A stretch of 37,270 nt of DNA from an uncultured Verrucomicrobiota bacterium. GTDB taxonomy: Bacteria; Verrucomicrobiota; Verrucomicrobiia; Limisphaerales; CAIYYI01. A program made the translations under genes and the position numbers. Below are positions 6,493-15,220 of this stretch, piece after piece. The first letter of the stretch is position 1; each line of letters opens with the position of its first letter. The notes beneath the pieces were generated by a model. It was not told the DNA's origin and did no database searches. It saw only the letters and a program-made list of their open reading frames with translations. The stretch lies in NCBI GenBank assembly GCA_903930345.1, contig CAIYYI010000544.1:1-37270 (forward strand). The letters run 5' to 3'.

Positions 6493-9078
6493 ATGAAAAT
6501 AATATCTTTAAAAACTGGGTTCCTAGGATGCTTTGGCCTGGTGTGGAGCGCGCTGCTGCTGGCGAGTGGCGTTGCGGTGGCGGCTCCCCTGACGGTGCGC
6601 GTTCAGCCCACGCCCGGCGGGCCGCAAATTCATGTCAACGGCCAGCCGATCCCCCCGCGCTTCTTCTGGGGTGCCGATCACGGCGGCTCCCCCTGGACCC
6701 CGGGCCCGGAGTGGTCCAGCCATTCCTTTGAGTTCACTCCCGATGTCGATGTGGCCGAGGGCGGCACGCTGCACCTTCGCTTTGCCCATCGGCCCGGGGA
6801 ACTCTGGCTCGCCGACGTGCGCATCCAGGCGGTGGAGGGGGGAGCGGATGCCTTTCCTGTGGGGAGCCTGGCTTCGCGGGAGGCCTTCGCCGCCCATTGG
6901 AAGTCCTGGCCGGAAGGCCCGGCCAATTCGGTTGCCCGGCTGACTTGCACCAATGGCGCTCTGCAGCTCCAGTTCGTGGCGCCGGCCGGCGGGCAGTGGC
7001 CTGACTTTCACTTGTACAGCCGCGCGCCCCTGAAGCTGGCCCGCGACCGCGCCTACCGCTGCTCTTTCCGGGCCCGCTCCGCCACGGGCCAGACGGTCAC
7101 GCCCGCGCTCTACCGGGTGGCGCACGGTTCCTGGCAGTATGTGGGTGGGCCGCCCGGGCCGTTTCTCAGCCAGGTCGCCCTGGCCCGCGACGCGGGCGTG
7201 CGACTGATCTCCTTTGAGGCCCCGGTCTGCTGGTCTGCCCCGGATGAACCCCAGGATTGGTCGGCGCTGGATAGCCTGTGCCGCCGGATCATGGCCGTGC
7301 ACCCCGGCGTGCTGCTGGTGCCCCGGTTCGCCGCCAACGCCCCGGGCTGGTGGCTGCAGCAGCATCCGCAGGCCCGCATGGTCTATGATGGATCCTCCAA
7401 TGGCACGGTGGTCTGCGTCTCGGACCGCACCTATCGCGCGGACGTCTGCGCGCACCTGGAAAAACTCAGCCGCCATCTGCTGGCGGCCTTCCCGGATCAC
7501 TTTGCCGGGCTCCACCCGTGCGGGCAGAACACCGGGGAATGGTTTTACCACAATTCCTGGCTCCGGCCGCTTAGCGGCTACGACCCGGCCACCATCGCCG
7601 CGTTCCGTGCCTGGCTGAAACAAAAGGGCGACCCTGCCGCTGCGCAGGCGTTGCCGCCCACGGCTGAGGAACGCCGCGCCCACCCTTACGGCCTCCTGCG
7701 CGATCCGGCCCGCGAACGCCGCCTGGTTGAGTTCGCCCGGTTTCAGCAGCAGGAGATGGCCGACCTCGTGCTGGCGATGGCCGCCGCCTGCCGGCGCGGC
7801 ACGGAGGGGCGCAAGCTGGTGCTCTTCTTCTACGGGTACGGCTTTGAATTTCCGCCGCTCAGCAACGGCGCGCCCACCAGCGGCCATTACGCGCTCGGCT
7901 CGCTGCTTGCGGGCCGGGACATTGACATCCTTTGCTCCCCGGTCTCCTACACCGACCGCGAGTGGCTGGGCACCGCCCCCTGCATGACGGCGGCGGAGAG
8001 CGTGGCGCGCGCCGGCATCCTCTGGCTTAACGAGGATGATTCCCGCACCCACATGGACCCTCGGTCAGAGGCGCACACCCAGGAGGGCGGGCTGGTGAAC
8101 CAGCAGCAGTCCCGGCAGGTCATGCTTCGCAACACCGCCCAGGCCGCCTTGCGCGGGTTCGGCACCTGGTGGATGGACCTCCCGGGCCGGGGCTGGTTCA
8201 ATGACGCCGCCCTCTGGCAGGAGCTGGTGCGCCTCCGCCCGGTGGACCAGGCCTTGCTGCAGCGCGCCCGGCCGTTCACCCCGGAGATCGCCGCCATCCT
8301 GGACGAGGACAGCATGTGCCACCTGACCGGCGGTTCGGCGGCCGCCGTGCGTCCGCTCATCTACGAGGGCCGGGCCGCCTTGGGCCGCTCCGGCGCGCCT
8401 TATGGCCAGTATCTGCTGGCGGATGCGCTCGCCGGGCGGGTGCCGGCCCGGCTGCAATTCTATCTCTCCGCCTGGGCCTTGACCCCGGAGCAGCGGCGCG
8501 CGTTGGCCGCCCGCCGCGCCCCCGGAATCACCCGGGTCTGGTGCTGGGCTCCCGGCTATCTCCATCCGGATCGGCAGGATTTGGCGGGCATCCGGGAAGT
8601 CACCGGGTTTACGGCCCGACCCGTGACATTGCCCACGGCGGAAGTCACCCCTACGCCCGCCGGGCAGGCCCAGGGACTTACCCGGCCTTGGGGGCCCAAA
8701 ACCGCCCTGCAGCCGCTCTTCAGTGTGGCGGCCCCGGGGGCCGAAGTCCTGGCCACCTACACCGACGGCTCCCCGGCGGTGGCCGTGCGCCGGGATCCGT
8801 CCGGCACGGAGGTGTTCCTGGGGGTGCCGCAACTGACGCCCGAGTTGGTTCACGCGCTGGCCAAGGCGGCCGGGGTCCACCTTTTCACTCCGCCCGGCCC
8901 GGCGTTGTGGGCGTCGGACGGCTACCTCTCCGTGCAGGCGCAGCAAACCGGGCCTCTGCTGCTCGACACCGGCCGCGCCCAGCCGATCAAGGACGCCCTG
9001 GACGGCGCGGAACTGGGGCAGGGGCCGAAGGTTAGCCTGCCGCTGATTGCCGGTGAAACGAGGGTGTTGCGGTACTGA
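6493..9078 (+). CDS. secreted putative glycoside hydrolase (GH42/clan GH-A-like)
   Basis: An 861-residue exported protein. The ATG at 6493 gives a clean signal peptide (MKIISLK..., hydrophobic core LVWSALLLASGVAVA, cleavage after AVAA). The open frame extends to 6316, but that would bury the signal. Residues about 35-230 look like a beta-sandwich, carbohydrate-binding-type region (SFEFTPDVDVAEGGTLHLRF). The middle looks like a beta-galactosidase-type barrel (GVRLISFEAPVCW, then QNTGEWFYHNSW and GILWLNEDDSRTH, each with a candidate catalytic Glu). The C-terminal third resembles the Rossmann-like and beta-sandwich tail of GH42 proteins (EVFLGVPQLTPELVHALAKAAGVHLF). The substrate is unknown. The family call is by pattern only; the catalytic glutamates are inferred. 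Confidence 0.6.
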   Translation: MKIISLKTGFLGCFGLVWSALLLASGVAVAAPLTVRVQPTPGGPQIHVNGQPIPPRFFWGADHGGSPWTPGPEWSSHSFEFTPDVDVAEGGTLHLRFAHRPGELWLADVRIQAVEGGADAFPVGSLASREAFAAHWKSWPEGPANSVARLTCTNGALQLQFVAPAGGQWPDFHLYSRAPLKLARDRAYRCSFRARSATGQTVTPALYRVAHGSWQYVGGPPGPFLSQVALARDAGVRLISFEAPVCWSAPDEPQDWSALDSLCRRIMAVHPGVLLVPRFAANAPGWWLQQHPQARMVYDGSSNGTVVCVSDRTYRADVCAHLEKLSRHLLAAFPDHFAGLHPCGQNTGEWFYHNSWLRPLSGYDPATIAAFRAWLKQKGDPAAAQALPPTAEERRAHPYGLLRDPARERRLVEFARFQQQEMADLVLAMAAACRRGTEGRKLVLFFYGYGFEFPPLSNGAPTSGHYALGSLLAGRDIDILCSPVSYTDREWLGTAPCMTAAESVARAGILWLNEDDSRTHMDPRSEAHTQEGGLVNQQQSRQVMLRNTAQAALRGFGTWWMDLPGRGWFNDAALWQELVRLRPVDQALLQRARPFTPEIAAILDEDSMCHLTGGSAAAVRPLIYEGRAALGRSGAPYGQYLLADALAGRVPARLQFYLSAWALTPEQRRALAARRAPGITRVWCWAPGYLHPDRQDLAGIREVTGFTARPVTLPTAEVTPTPAGQAQGLTRPWGPKTALQPLFSVAAPGAEVLATYTDGSPAVAVRRDPSGTEVFLGVPQLTPELVHALAKAAGVHLFTPPGPALWASDGYLSVQAQQTGPLLLDTGRAQPIKDALDGAELGQGPKVSLPLIAGETRVLRY

Positions 9079-9138
9079 ACGCGGATCGCGGGTAGGGATA
9101 ACGTTAAAGTGGTTTTTAACTGCGGTTTGCCGCCGAAT

Positions 9139-9173
9139 AACCCTTTTTTTGGCATCCATGGCAAAAAAGGGTT
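9139..9173. terminator. A/T-tract hairpin, possible bidirectional terminator
   Basis: A perfect 11-bp stem, AACCCTTTTTT (9139-9149) pairing with AAAAAAGGGTT (9163-9173), around a 13-base loop that contains CCATGG. It lies 60 bp after the secreted-GH stop and before ackA. The T-run is inside the stem rather than behind it, so termination function is plausible but not typical. Confidence 0.45.
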
Positions 9174-9405
9174 AACAAATGGCAAAGCCGGTGAAGCCCA
9201 ATCAATCCGACCTCTGGCAGCGTGAGCGCGTGGTGGCACATTAGGCGTGCTGCTTCGGCATTGCCTCCAATATAAAGAGCCAGCGGAATGATTTCCGGGG
9301 TTGAGGTGCGTTGGCATTCGTGCTCAACGGCGGGGCGCAGAATGGTATTTCCTATGCCAAGCGGGATTAATTCCCTAAGGTTGTCATGCGGTTTGTGTGT
9401 CTGAT
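9174..9405. other. ackA upstream region, no supported gene
   Basis: About 230 bases upstream of ackA. A 21-codon ORF at 9179-9244 (MAKPVKPNQSDLW...) is visible but has no supporting evidence. No convincing -35/-10 pair was recognised. It presumably holds the promoter of the ackA-pta cluster. Confidence 0.35.
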
Positions 9406-10620
9406 ATGAAAATTTTGGTTTTGAATAGCGGTTCGTCCTCCATCAAGTTCCAGCTCCGCGACTCGGCTGCGGAGAAGCTCTTGTGCAAAGGGTTGATTGA
9501 ACGGGTGGGTGAGCCACTGGGCTCCATCCAGGTGACCACGGACAAGGGCAAGCTGCTCAAGGAAATGGAGTTGCCCAACCACACTTTTGCCCTCCAGCAA
9601 CTGCTGCCCCTGCTGACCAGCCCCGAACTCGGCGTGCTGCAATCCCTGTCGGACATCGGCGCGGTCGGCCACCGCGTGGTGCATGGCGGCGAGGCTTACT
9701 CGGATTCGGTGCTGGTGGATGACCTCGCCATCAAGACCATCGATGAACTCAGCGCCCTGGCCCCGCTGCACAATCCCCCCAACCTCAAGGGCATTCTTGC
9801 CTGCCGCGAGGTGATGCCGCTGGTGCCGCAGGTGGCGGTGTTTGATACCGCGTTCCACCAGACGATGCCGCCGGTGGCCTACAGCTATGCTTTGCCGCGC
9901 GAGTTGTACGAGCGTTTCAAGATCCGCCGCTACGGCTTCCATGGCACCAGCCACCGCTACGTCCATGGGCGTGCCCGCCTGATTTCCGGCTTTGAAAACA
10001 AGCCTTCCCGCATCATCACCGCCCACTTGGGCAACGGTTGCTCCATCACCGCCATCCGCGACGGCAAGGTGATCGACACCTCCATGGGTTTCACCCCCCT
10101 GGGCGGACTGGTAATGGGCACGCGCCCGGGCGATATGGACGCCAGCCTGCCGTGCTTCCTGCATGACAACGGGATTTCCCCCAAGGACATCCGCAACATG
10201 CTGCAGAAAAAATCGGGCCTCATGGGCCTCTCCGGCGGTTTGTCCAACGACATGCGGGTGCTGCTGGAGCACTACGAAACTAATCCGCAGGCCAGGTTGG
10301 CGGTGGATGTCTTCTGCTACCGGTTGAAAAAGTACATCGGCTCCTACGCCGCCGCCTTGGGCGGGCTCGACGTGCTCGTCTTCACCGGCGGCATCGGCGA
10401 GAACGCCACCGCCGTGCGCTCCCTGACCTGCGAGGGGCTGCAGTACCTCGGGGTCACCATCGATCCCGCGCGCAATGCCAGCGGCAACCGCAAGGAAGCC
10501 TTGATCTCCCAGGAGGGGGGCAGCGTCAAAGTTTACGTGGTCCCCACCGATGAGGAACTGGTCATTGCCGAGGAAACCGACCGCCTCGTGCGCAACCCCA
10601 AACCCGTCTCCGCAAACTAA
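9406..10620 (+). CDS. ackA: acetate kinase
   Basis: Converts acetyl phosphate and ADP to acetate and ATP (reversible), the cytoplasmic substrate-level phosphorylation step of the Pta-AckA pathway. At 404 residues it has normal family length. It begins with the canonical MKILVLNSGSSSIKFQL. Other family signatures are GHRVVHGG, the nucleotide and substrate region FHGTSHRYV, GNGCSITAI, GFTPLGGLVMGTRPGDMD and VFTGGIGENA. A GTG three codons earlier (9397) is an alternative start, but the ATG at 9406 matches the family N-terminus. It is followed 24 bp later by pta, forming an operon. Confidence 0.97.
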   Translation: MKILVLNSGSSSIKFQLRDSAAEKLLCKGLIERVGEPLGSIQVTTDKGKLLKEMELPNHTFALQQLLPLLTSPELGVLQSLSDIGAVGHRVVHGGEAYSDSVLVDDLAIKTIDELSALAPLHNPPNLKGILACREVMPLVPQVAVFDTAFHQTMPPVAYSYALPRELYERFKIRRYGFHGTSHRYVHGRARLISGFENKPSRIITAHLGNGCSITAIRDGKVIDTSMGFTPLGGLVMGTRPGDMDASLPCFLHDNGISPKDIRNMLQKKSGLMGLSGGLSNDMRVLLEHYETNPQARLAVDVFCYRLKKYIGSYAAALGGLDVLVFTGGIGENATAVRSLTCEGLQYLGVTIDPARNASGNRKEALISQEGGSVKVYVVPTDEELVIAEETDRLVRNPKPVSAN

Positions 10621-10644
10621 TCATCAACTTCAACTCTGTTTCCC

Positions 10645-11637
10645 ATGAACTTTGCCGATCAATTACTGGTGCGCGCCCGGGCGCTGAACAAAAAAGTGGT
10701 GCTCCCGGAAACCGAGGACGACCGCACTCTGCTGGCCGGCGCCCGCCTGGCGAATGAAAAAGTCTGCCGCGTGGTGCTCGTGGGCGAGCCAGCCAAGCTC
10801 CAGGCCGACGCCCAGAAATGCGGCGCCGACATCAGCGGCTGCGAGATCCTCTCCCCGCTCGACGCCCAAGTCGCCGGGCCGCTGGCCGAAAAGCTTTACC
10901 AATACCGCAAGGACAAGGGGATGACGCCCGAAAAGGCGCAGGAACTGATCAAGGATTACCTGTATTTTGCCACCATGCTGCTCAAAGAGGGCATCGTGGA
11001 GGGCTACGTGGCCGGGGCCACGCACACCACGGCGGAGAACCTCCGCCCGGCCCTGCAGATCGTCAAGGCCATGCCCGGCCTGCGCACCGTCTCCTCCTTC
11101 TTCGTCATGATCCATCCCAACCCCAAGTTTGGCGACAACGGGGTGATGATTTACTCGGATTGCGGCATGGTGGAACAGCCCACCGCCGAGCAGTTGGTGG
11201 ACATCGCCCTGGCTTCCGCCCGTTCCTGGCGGCAGTTGGTGGGCACCGAACCCCGCGTGGCCATGCTCAGCTACTCCACGAAGGGCTCCGCCAAGTCCAC
11301 CGATACGGAGAAGGTCATCAAGGCCACCGAGTTGATCAAACAGGCCGATCCGACCCTCTGCGTGGATGGCGAAATGCAGTTTGACGCGGCTGTGGTCGCC
11401 AGCGTGGGCGAGCGCAAGTGCAAGGGCTCCCCGGTGGCAGGCCGCGCCAATGTGCTGATTTTCCCCGACCTGGATGCCGGTAACATTGGCTACAAGATCA
11501 CCGAGCGACTGGGTGGCGCCCAGGCTCTGGGGCCGCTGGTCCAGGGCATGGCCAAGCCGGCGCACGATCTCTCCCGCGGTTGCTCCGTGGATGATATCGT
11601 CAAGGTCGCGGCCATCTCCGCGATCATGGCCTCCTGA
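10645..11637 (+). CDS. pta: phosphate acetyltransferase
   Basis: Interconverts acetyl-CoA and acetyl phosphate, the partner reaction to AckA. At 330 residues it is the short, single-domain form without the N-terminal DRTGG/ATPase-like regions of enterobacterial Pta. Family motifs seen include VLPETEDDRTLLAGARLA near the N-terminus, EGYVAGATHTTAENLRPALQ, SYSTKGSAKSTDTEKV, DGEMQFDAA and NVLIFPDLDAGNIGYK. It lies directly downstream of ackA and 17 bp upstream of a GNAT gene, so all three are probably cotranscribed. Confidence 0.97.
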   Translation: MNFADQLLVRARALNKKVVLPETEDDRTLLAGARLANEKVCRVVLVGEPAKLQADAQKCGADISGCEILSPLDAQVAGPLAEKLYQYRKDKGMTPEKAQELIKDYLYFATMLLKEGIVEGYVAGATHTTAENLRPALQIVKAMPGLRTVSSFFVMIHPNPKFGDNGVMIYSDCGMVEQPTAEQLVDIALASARSWRQLVGTEPRVAMLSYSTKGSAKSTDTEKVIKATELIKQADPTLCVDGEMQFDAAVVASVGERKCKGSPVAGRANVLIFPDLDAGNIGYKITERLGGAQALGPLVQGMAKPAHDLSRGCSVDDIVKVAAISAIMAS

Positions 11638-11654
11638 TTTCTCCCGGCGGAATT

Positions 11655-12215
11655 GTGCATGCCACCGGACCTGATCCCTCGGTCCAAGCCGCGCCAGCGG
11701 AGGAGTGGCGGGTGCGTCCCATCTGCCCCGCCGATGAGCCCTTGATGGTGGCTTTTCACCGTACGCTCTCGGAGCGTAGCGTCCAGTTTCGTTACTTTGG
11801 CGCGCTCAAGCTGGCCGAGCGCATTTCCCATGAGCGGCTGGTGCGCGTCTGCCACGCGGACTTCATCAACGAGGTGGCGCTGGTTGTCGAGCCTGGCGCT
11901 GTGCCTGCCGGGTCCGGCCCCATCCTGGGCGTGGGGCGACTCAGTCATGAACCGGGGTCCGACACCGCCGAATTGGCGGCGATTGTCAGTGACGCCTGGC
12001 AGGGACGCGGACTGGGATCACTCCTGGTCCGAAACCTCTTGGACCGCGCGCGGGCCGCCGGTTGGAGGCGAATTGTGGCCAGCATCCTCAGCGACAACCA
12101 TGGCATGGTGCAGTTGTGCCGCCGCCATGGCTTCCAATTGCACCGCGAGAAGGGTGGCAACGACTGGATCGCCACCCTCTCCCTTGAACCTAAAACCGGC
12201 AGTTGCCCCCCATGA
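11655..12215 (+). CDS. GNAT acetyltransferase, Pat-like domain as a stand-alone protein
   Basis: A 186-residue GCN5-related N-acetyltransferase, starting at a GTG 17 bp after pta. The sequence (VRPICPADEPLMVAFHRTLS, then RYFGALKL, RISHERLVRVC, AAIVSDAWQGRGLGSLLVRN) closely resembles the C-terminal GNAT domain of the Pat/Pka-type protein acetyltransferases, where it is fused to an ADP-forming acyl-CoA synthetase-like domain. Here that large domain is absent. The acetyl-CoA pyrophosphate loop is the QGRGLG segment. Next to ackA-pta, the likely job is lysine acetylation of metabolic enzymes such as acetyl-CoA synthetase (inference). A small-molecule acetyltransferase is the alternative. Confidence 0.8.
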   Translation: MHATGPDPSVQAAPAEEWRVRPICPADEPLMVAFHRTLSERSVQFRYFGALKLAERISHERLVRVCHADFINEVALVVEPGAVPAGSGPILGVGRLSHEPGSDTAELAAIVSDAWQGRGLGSLLVRNLLDRARAAGWRRIVASILSDNHGMVQLCRRHGFQLHREKGGNDWIATLSLEPKTGSCPP

Positions 12216-12287
12216 TCCAACCCGGGTCGGCGCGAATGCGCGCTGTTTTTTGTTGTCGGCAGGGACCGGGCAGGGCATTAAGCAGGC

Positions 12288-12647
12288 ATGAGTTTTTATC
12301 TTACGGCGGGGTTGATCGGTCTGATGAGCGGCGTCACCAGCGGTTTGTTCGGGGTGGGTGGCGGCATTGTGATGGTGCCCGCCATGATGTTTTTCATGGG
12401 CATGGAGATCCACAAGGCGGTGGGCACCTCGCTGCTGGTCATCATCCCGACCGCCATCATCGGATCGTGGAAACACCATGACCAGGGCAACCTGGTGCCC
12501 CGCGCGGCGCTGGCCCTGATCCCCCTGGCCATGCTTGGCGGGTGGATCGGCGCCAAACTGACCCAGCACCTGAGCGCCGGGGATTTGAAGCGCGTCTTCG
12601 GCGGCTTCCTAGTGTGCGTGGGCCTGCGCCTGCTGTGCTTCAAATAA
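12288..12647 (+). CDS. half-size TauE/SafE-family membrane protein
   Basis: A 119-residue membrane protein of the TauE/SafE (DUF81) permease family. It shows the family start, with GLMSGVTSGLFGVGGGIVMVPAM (GxxxGxxGVGGG) at residues about 10-32, then a second segment, AVGTSLLVIIPTAIIGSW, and two more hydrophobic stretches, so about 4 membrane segments. Most family members have two such halves and about 250 residues; this one is a single half and probably dimerises. The usual substrates are sulfite, sulfonates or related anions; the substrate here is unknown. It starts 72 bp after the GNAT gene and converges with the MscS gene. Confidence 0.85.
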   Translation: MSFYLTAGLIGLMSGVTSGLFGVGGGIVMVPAMMFFMGMEIHKAVGTSLLVIIPTAIIGSWKHHDQGNLVPRAALALIPLAMLGGWIGAKLTQHLSAGDLKRVFGGFLVCVGLRLLCFK

Positions 12648-12662
12648 AACAACCGCCCCGGA

Positions 12663-13931
12663 TCAGGCCACAGGCTTGACGTAATGGGTCTGCGTGGGGA
12701 AGGCGAACTCAATGCCCTCCCGCTCAAAGCGTGACTTGATTTCCAAATTCATGGCCTGCATGCCATCCAGATAGGCCTTGTAATCCTTGGTGTCATTCCA
12801 CCAGTGGATCACCTGGATGTTCAGGGAGAAATCAGCGAACGTCAGGAAGCTGATCCAGACATCCTTGGTCTGGGGGTGGCGGCGGTACACCTCCTCCAGA
12901 ATGGCCAGGGCGCGCTGCATTTTCTCGGTGCTGGTGTCATAGGTCACCCCCAGGTTCATGACGGTGCGGATGAAGGGCCGCTGGGAAACGTTTGTGATGG
13001 TGGCGCTGCCCATGGTCTTGTTGGGGATGGCGATCAGATGGCCATCCACATTGCGGATGCGCGTGCTGCGCAGGCCGATCTTTTCCACCGTACCGTCATT
13101 TGACTCCAGCTTGATGCGGTCGCCCAGCTTGAAGGGCTTGTCGAGGAAAATGGCGACGGCACCGAACAGGTTGGCCAGGGTATCCTGGGCGGCGAGGCCC
13201 AGGGCCAGGCCGCCGATGGAAAGGGAGGCCAGGATGCCGGTGATGTTGAGGCTGAGGTTCTGGGCGGTGACCAGCAGCGCCACGAGCGTGATAAAAACCT
13301 TCAGGCTCTTGCTGATCACCGGGAACAACTGGGCATCAAACGCACGATCCTCCTCCACCGCCCGTTTTTTGAGGAAGGCCATCAGCACATCCACCGAACG
13401 CACCGCCATGACCGTGATGGACCAGGCCACCACCAGCGTCAAGCCCTTGGAGAGGTAGTGTTCCACCCATTCCGGCCAGGTGAACATGTTCAGGCCGACG
13501 TGCAGGAAAATGACAAAGGCCACCACTTTTATCGGGCCATGGAGCAGTTCGATGAGCATGTCATCATACTCCGTCTCGGTGCGGGCGGCCAGGCGCTTGA
13601 GGGAGACCTGGAACAGAAAATCCACCACCCGCGCGGCCAGCAGGGCCAGGAGGATGTAAATGAACGAGGCTATGTATTGCCAGACGGGGCGACCGAACAG
13701 CAGGGGTTTCAGCACCTCAAAACCATCCAGGCCGAAGGAGAGGTTGAACACCATGTTCGAGCCAAAAATAGTGGACATTTCCGCCTCGTGCCTGGCGGGG
13801 GCGCTGTTCGCCACCGGAGCATTGGTCACCGTGGCGGCGGCCGCCTGGGCATCCGTCCAGACCGACCAAATCAGGACGGCCACCAAAAATGCCATCCAGA
13901 AACGAAAACAGGTTTCAAATTTTACCTTCAT
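12663..13931 (-). CDS. MscS-family small-conductance mechanosensitive channel
   Basis: A 422-residue inner-membrane channel that would release solutes on hypo-osmotic shock. The ATG at 13931 is preferred over one 33 bases upstream because GGAGAG sits 8 bases before it. The N-terminus is a signal-like hydrophobic segment (about residues 10-30, ending DAQAAAA), followed by a spacer and three or more membrane helices (VWQYIASFIYILLALLAARVV and others). The pore helix TM3 and beta domain are recognisable as ASLSIGGLALGLAAQDTLAN, LDKPFKLGDRIKLESNDGTVEKIGLRSTRIRN and AIPNKTMGSATITNVS. The C-terminal alpha/beta vestibule domain is complete. Confidence 0.93.
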   Translation of the reverse strand: MKVKFETCFRFWMAFLVAVLIWSVWTDAQAAAATVTNAPVANSAPARHEAEMSTIFGSNMVFNLSFGLDGFEVLKPLLFGRPVWQYIASFIYILLALLAARVVDFLFQVSLKRLAARTETEYDDMLIELLHGPIKVVAFVIFLHVGLNMFTWPEWVEHYLSKGLTLVVAWSITVMAVRSVDVLMAFLKKRAVEEDRAFDAQLFPVISKSLKVFITLVALLVTAQNLSLNITGILASLSIGGLALGLAAQDTLANLFGAVAIFLDKPFKLGDRIKLESNDGTVEKIGLRSTRIRNVDGHLIAIPNKTMGSATITNVSQRPFIRTVMNLGVTYDTSTEKMQRALAILEEVYRRHPQTKDVWISFLTFADFSLNIQVIHWWNDTKDYKAYLDGMQAMNLEIKSRFEREGIEFAFPTQTHYVKPVA

Positions 13932-13982
13932 AGGAAACGCTCTCCAAAATCGGCGCCTGACCACCGCTGCGGCGGCGGACCC

Positions 13983-14195
13983 TCAGCCACCGGCGACTAT
14001 TTTGACAATCTCCAAACGGTCACCCGCCTGCAACTCCCGCCGGCCAAACTGGGAGGGGGAAACGGCCTCCCCATTCAGCTCCACCACCACGCTGCGCGGC
14101 GGCAGTTGGCGGGAGCACAAAAAGGACTCCAATGTGCAAGGCAGTTGTGCCATCACTTGTTCGCCATTGGCCACCACATGGTCCGCGTTTGCCAT
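13983..14195 (-). CDS. thiS: ThiS-family sulfur carrier protein
   Basis: A 70-residue ubiquitin-fold protein ending in the obligatory Gly-Gly (KIVAGG), the site of adenylation and thiocarboxylation. Other family features are SVVVELNGEAVSPSQF and LQAGDRLEIVKIV. ThiS donates sulfur for the thiazole of thiamine. The ATG at 14195 gives normal family length; a longer frame upstream has no similarity. No other thi gene or TPP riboswitch is visible around it, so it is an orphan here, 51 bp upstream of the MscS gene on the same strand. A MoaD-like or other sulfur-carrier role is possible. Confidence 0.8.
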   Translation of the reverse strand: MANADHVVANGEQVMAQLPCTLESFLCSRQLPPRSVVVELNGEAVSPSQFGRRELQAGDRLEIVKIVAGG

Positions 14196-14360
14196 AAAAA
14201 TTGTTGCCGTGCGCCAGACCGTTGCGGGCGGTCGGCAAACCCTAGCATCGCAACCGGCGACGCCACCCGGGTAATTATACCCGTTTGGCAGCTTTGACAA
14301 GCGGAAGTCCACACTCCGAGGGACGCCCAACGAACGTTTTCTTGGTGCGGCAAGAAGGGT

Positions 14361-15053
14361 TTACAATGGCCGCCAGGGTAAAAGGATGCTCCACAGGGTA
14401 CCCGAAGGGCGGGGATCACGCAGGAGCAAAATGCCTCCGGATCTTCGCACCAACTCGCGTGCCGCCAAAGTGTTAATGGGCTCTTCCGCTGGCGGGACGG
14501 AGCGGTCAATCTCCCGGGAGACAAACTGGATTTCCACGGCCAGGTAATCCCCGGGAAAGGGATCGTCCAAATTGTCCTGGTTGACGTCCTCCGGGGCGAT
14601 GTTCAGATGCTCAACTTTGACCTCGCCCGCAGCAGCCGGACAGGTCGATAACAACTGTCGCACCACAAAACCAAGCCAGCGCGGCGGCATGGTGGCCATG
14701 CCGGCCTCATCCTCGGTGCCCACCATGATCCAACCCTCTGTTAACTCCACCGCCGCCCGCACCGCCGCCTGCAATTCAGCCACCGGACAAAGGGGGATCA
14801 CCTGGCTCAACTCCCGGCGCAAGGAAGCCATTTGCTCAAGACAACGGGCGGCATCCTCGCTGGAACGTAGGACGTTGTTTAATGCCGTGACCATGCGCTG
14901 CGGATCCTTGGAAAGCATGCAGCCGAACTGGGCGTTGCCCGCAATCACCGCCAGTTTGTTTTTCAGATCGTGGACCAACCGGGACGTCAGCGCCCCCATG
15001 ATCTCCAAATTGGAAAGCTGGCATTCGGTGACCAAAGGTTCGATTGTTTTCAT
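14361..15053 (-). CDS. histidine-kinase-like protein with H-box, degenerate catalytic part
   Basis: A 230-residue cytoplasmic protein. Near the N-terminus it has RLVHDLKNKLAVIAGNAQFG, a good H-box of the HisKA/DHp type (His28 in HDLKN), followed by a second helix (EDAARCLEQMASLRRE) typical of a DHp hairpin. The remaining 150 residues have the position of a GHKL ATPase domain, ending in a family-like SGGILLLRDPRPSGTLWSILLPW. However, I see no N-box (NxxxNA), no DxGxG and no second G-box. It may be a phosphotransfer protein such as ChpT-like Hpt proteins, or a pseudokinase. There is no sensor domain, no membrane segment and no adjacent response regulator. Confidence 0.6.
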   Translation of the reverse strand: MKTIEPLVTECQLSNLEIMGALTSRLVHDLKNKLAVIAGNAQFGCMLSKDPQRMVTALNNVLRSSEDAARCLEQMASLRRELSQVIPLCPVAELQAAVRAAVELTEGWIMVGTEDEAGMATMPPRWLGFVVRQLLSTCPAAAGEVKVEHLNIAPEDVNQDNLDDPFPGDYLAVEIQFVSREIDRSVPPAEEPINTLAARELVRRSGGILLLRDPRPSGTLWSILLPWRPL

Positions 15054-15220
15054 ACTCGGTGCGCGTTCGGATAAGCCGGGGACAAACGCTCCTGTTCAAC
15101 CGGCATGGTTTGCGCGTGCTTGAGTCGTAGCACGAAGAAGGCCACTCGCAATAGTGACAAGCGGAGCACAGCGCTCTGGACGCTTGAACAGAATCAGCCA
15201 ATCGACTGGAAATCAGGAGC

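Noticed and set aside
9179..9244. 21-codon ORF before ackA
   Set aside because: Too short, no ribosome binding site, no similarity; retained only as a remark.
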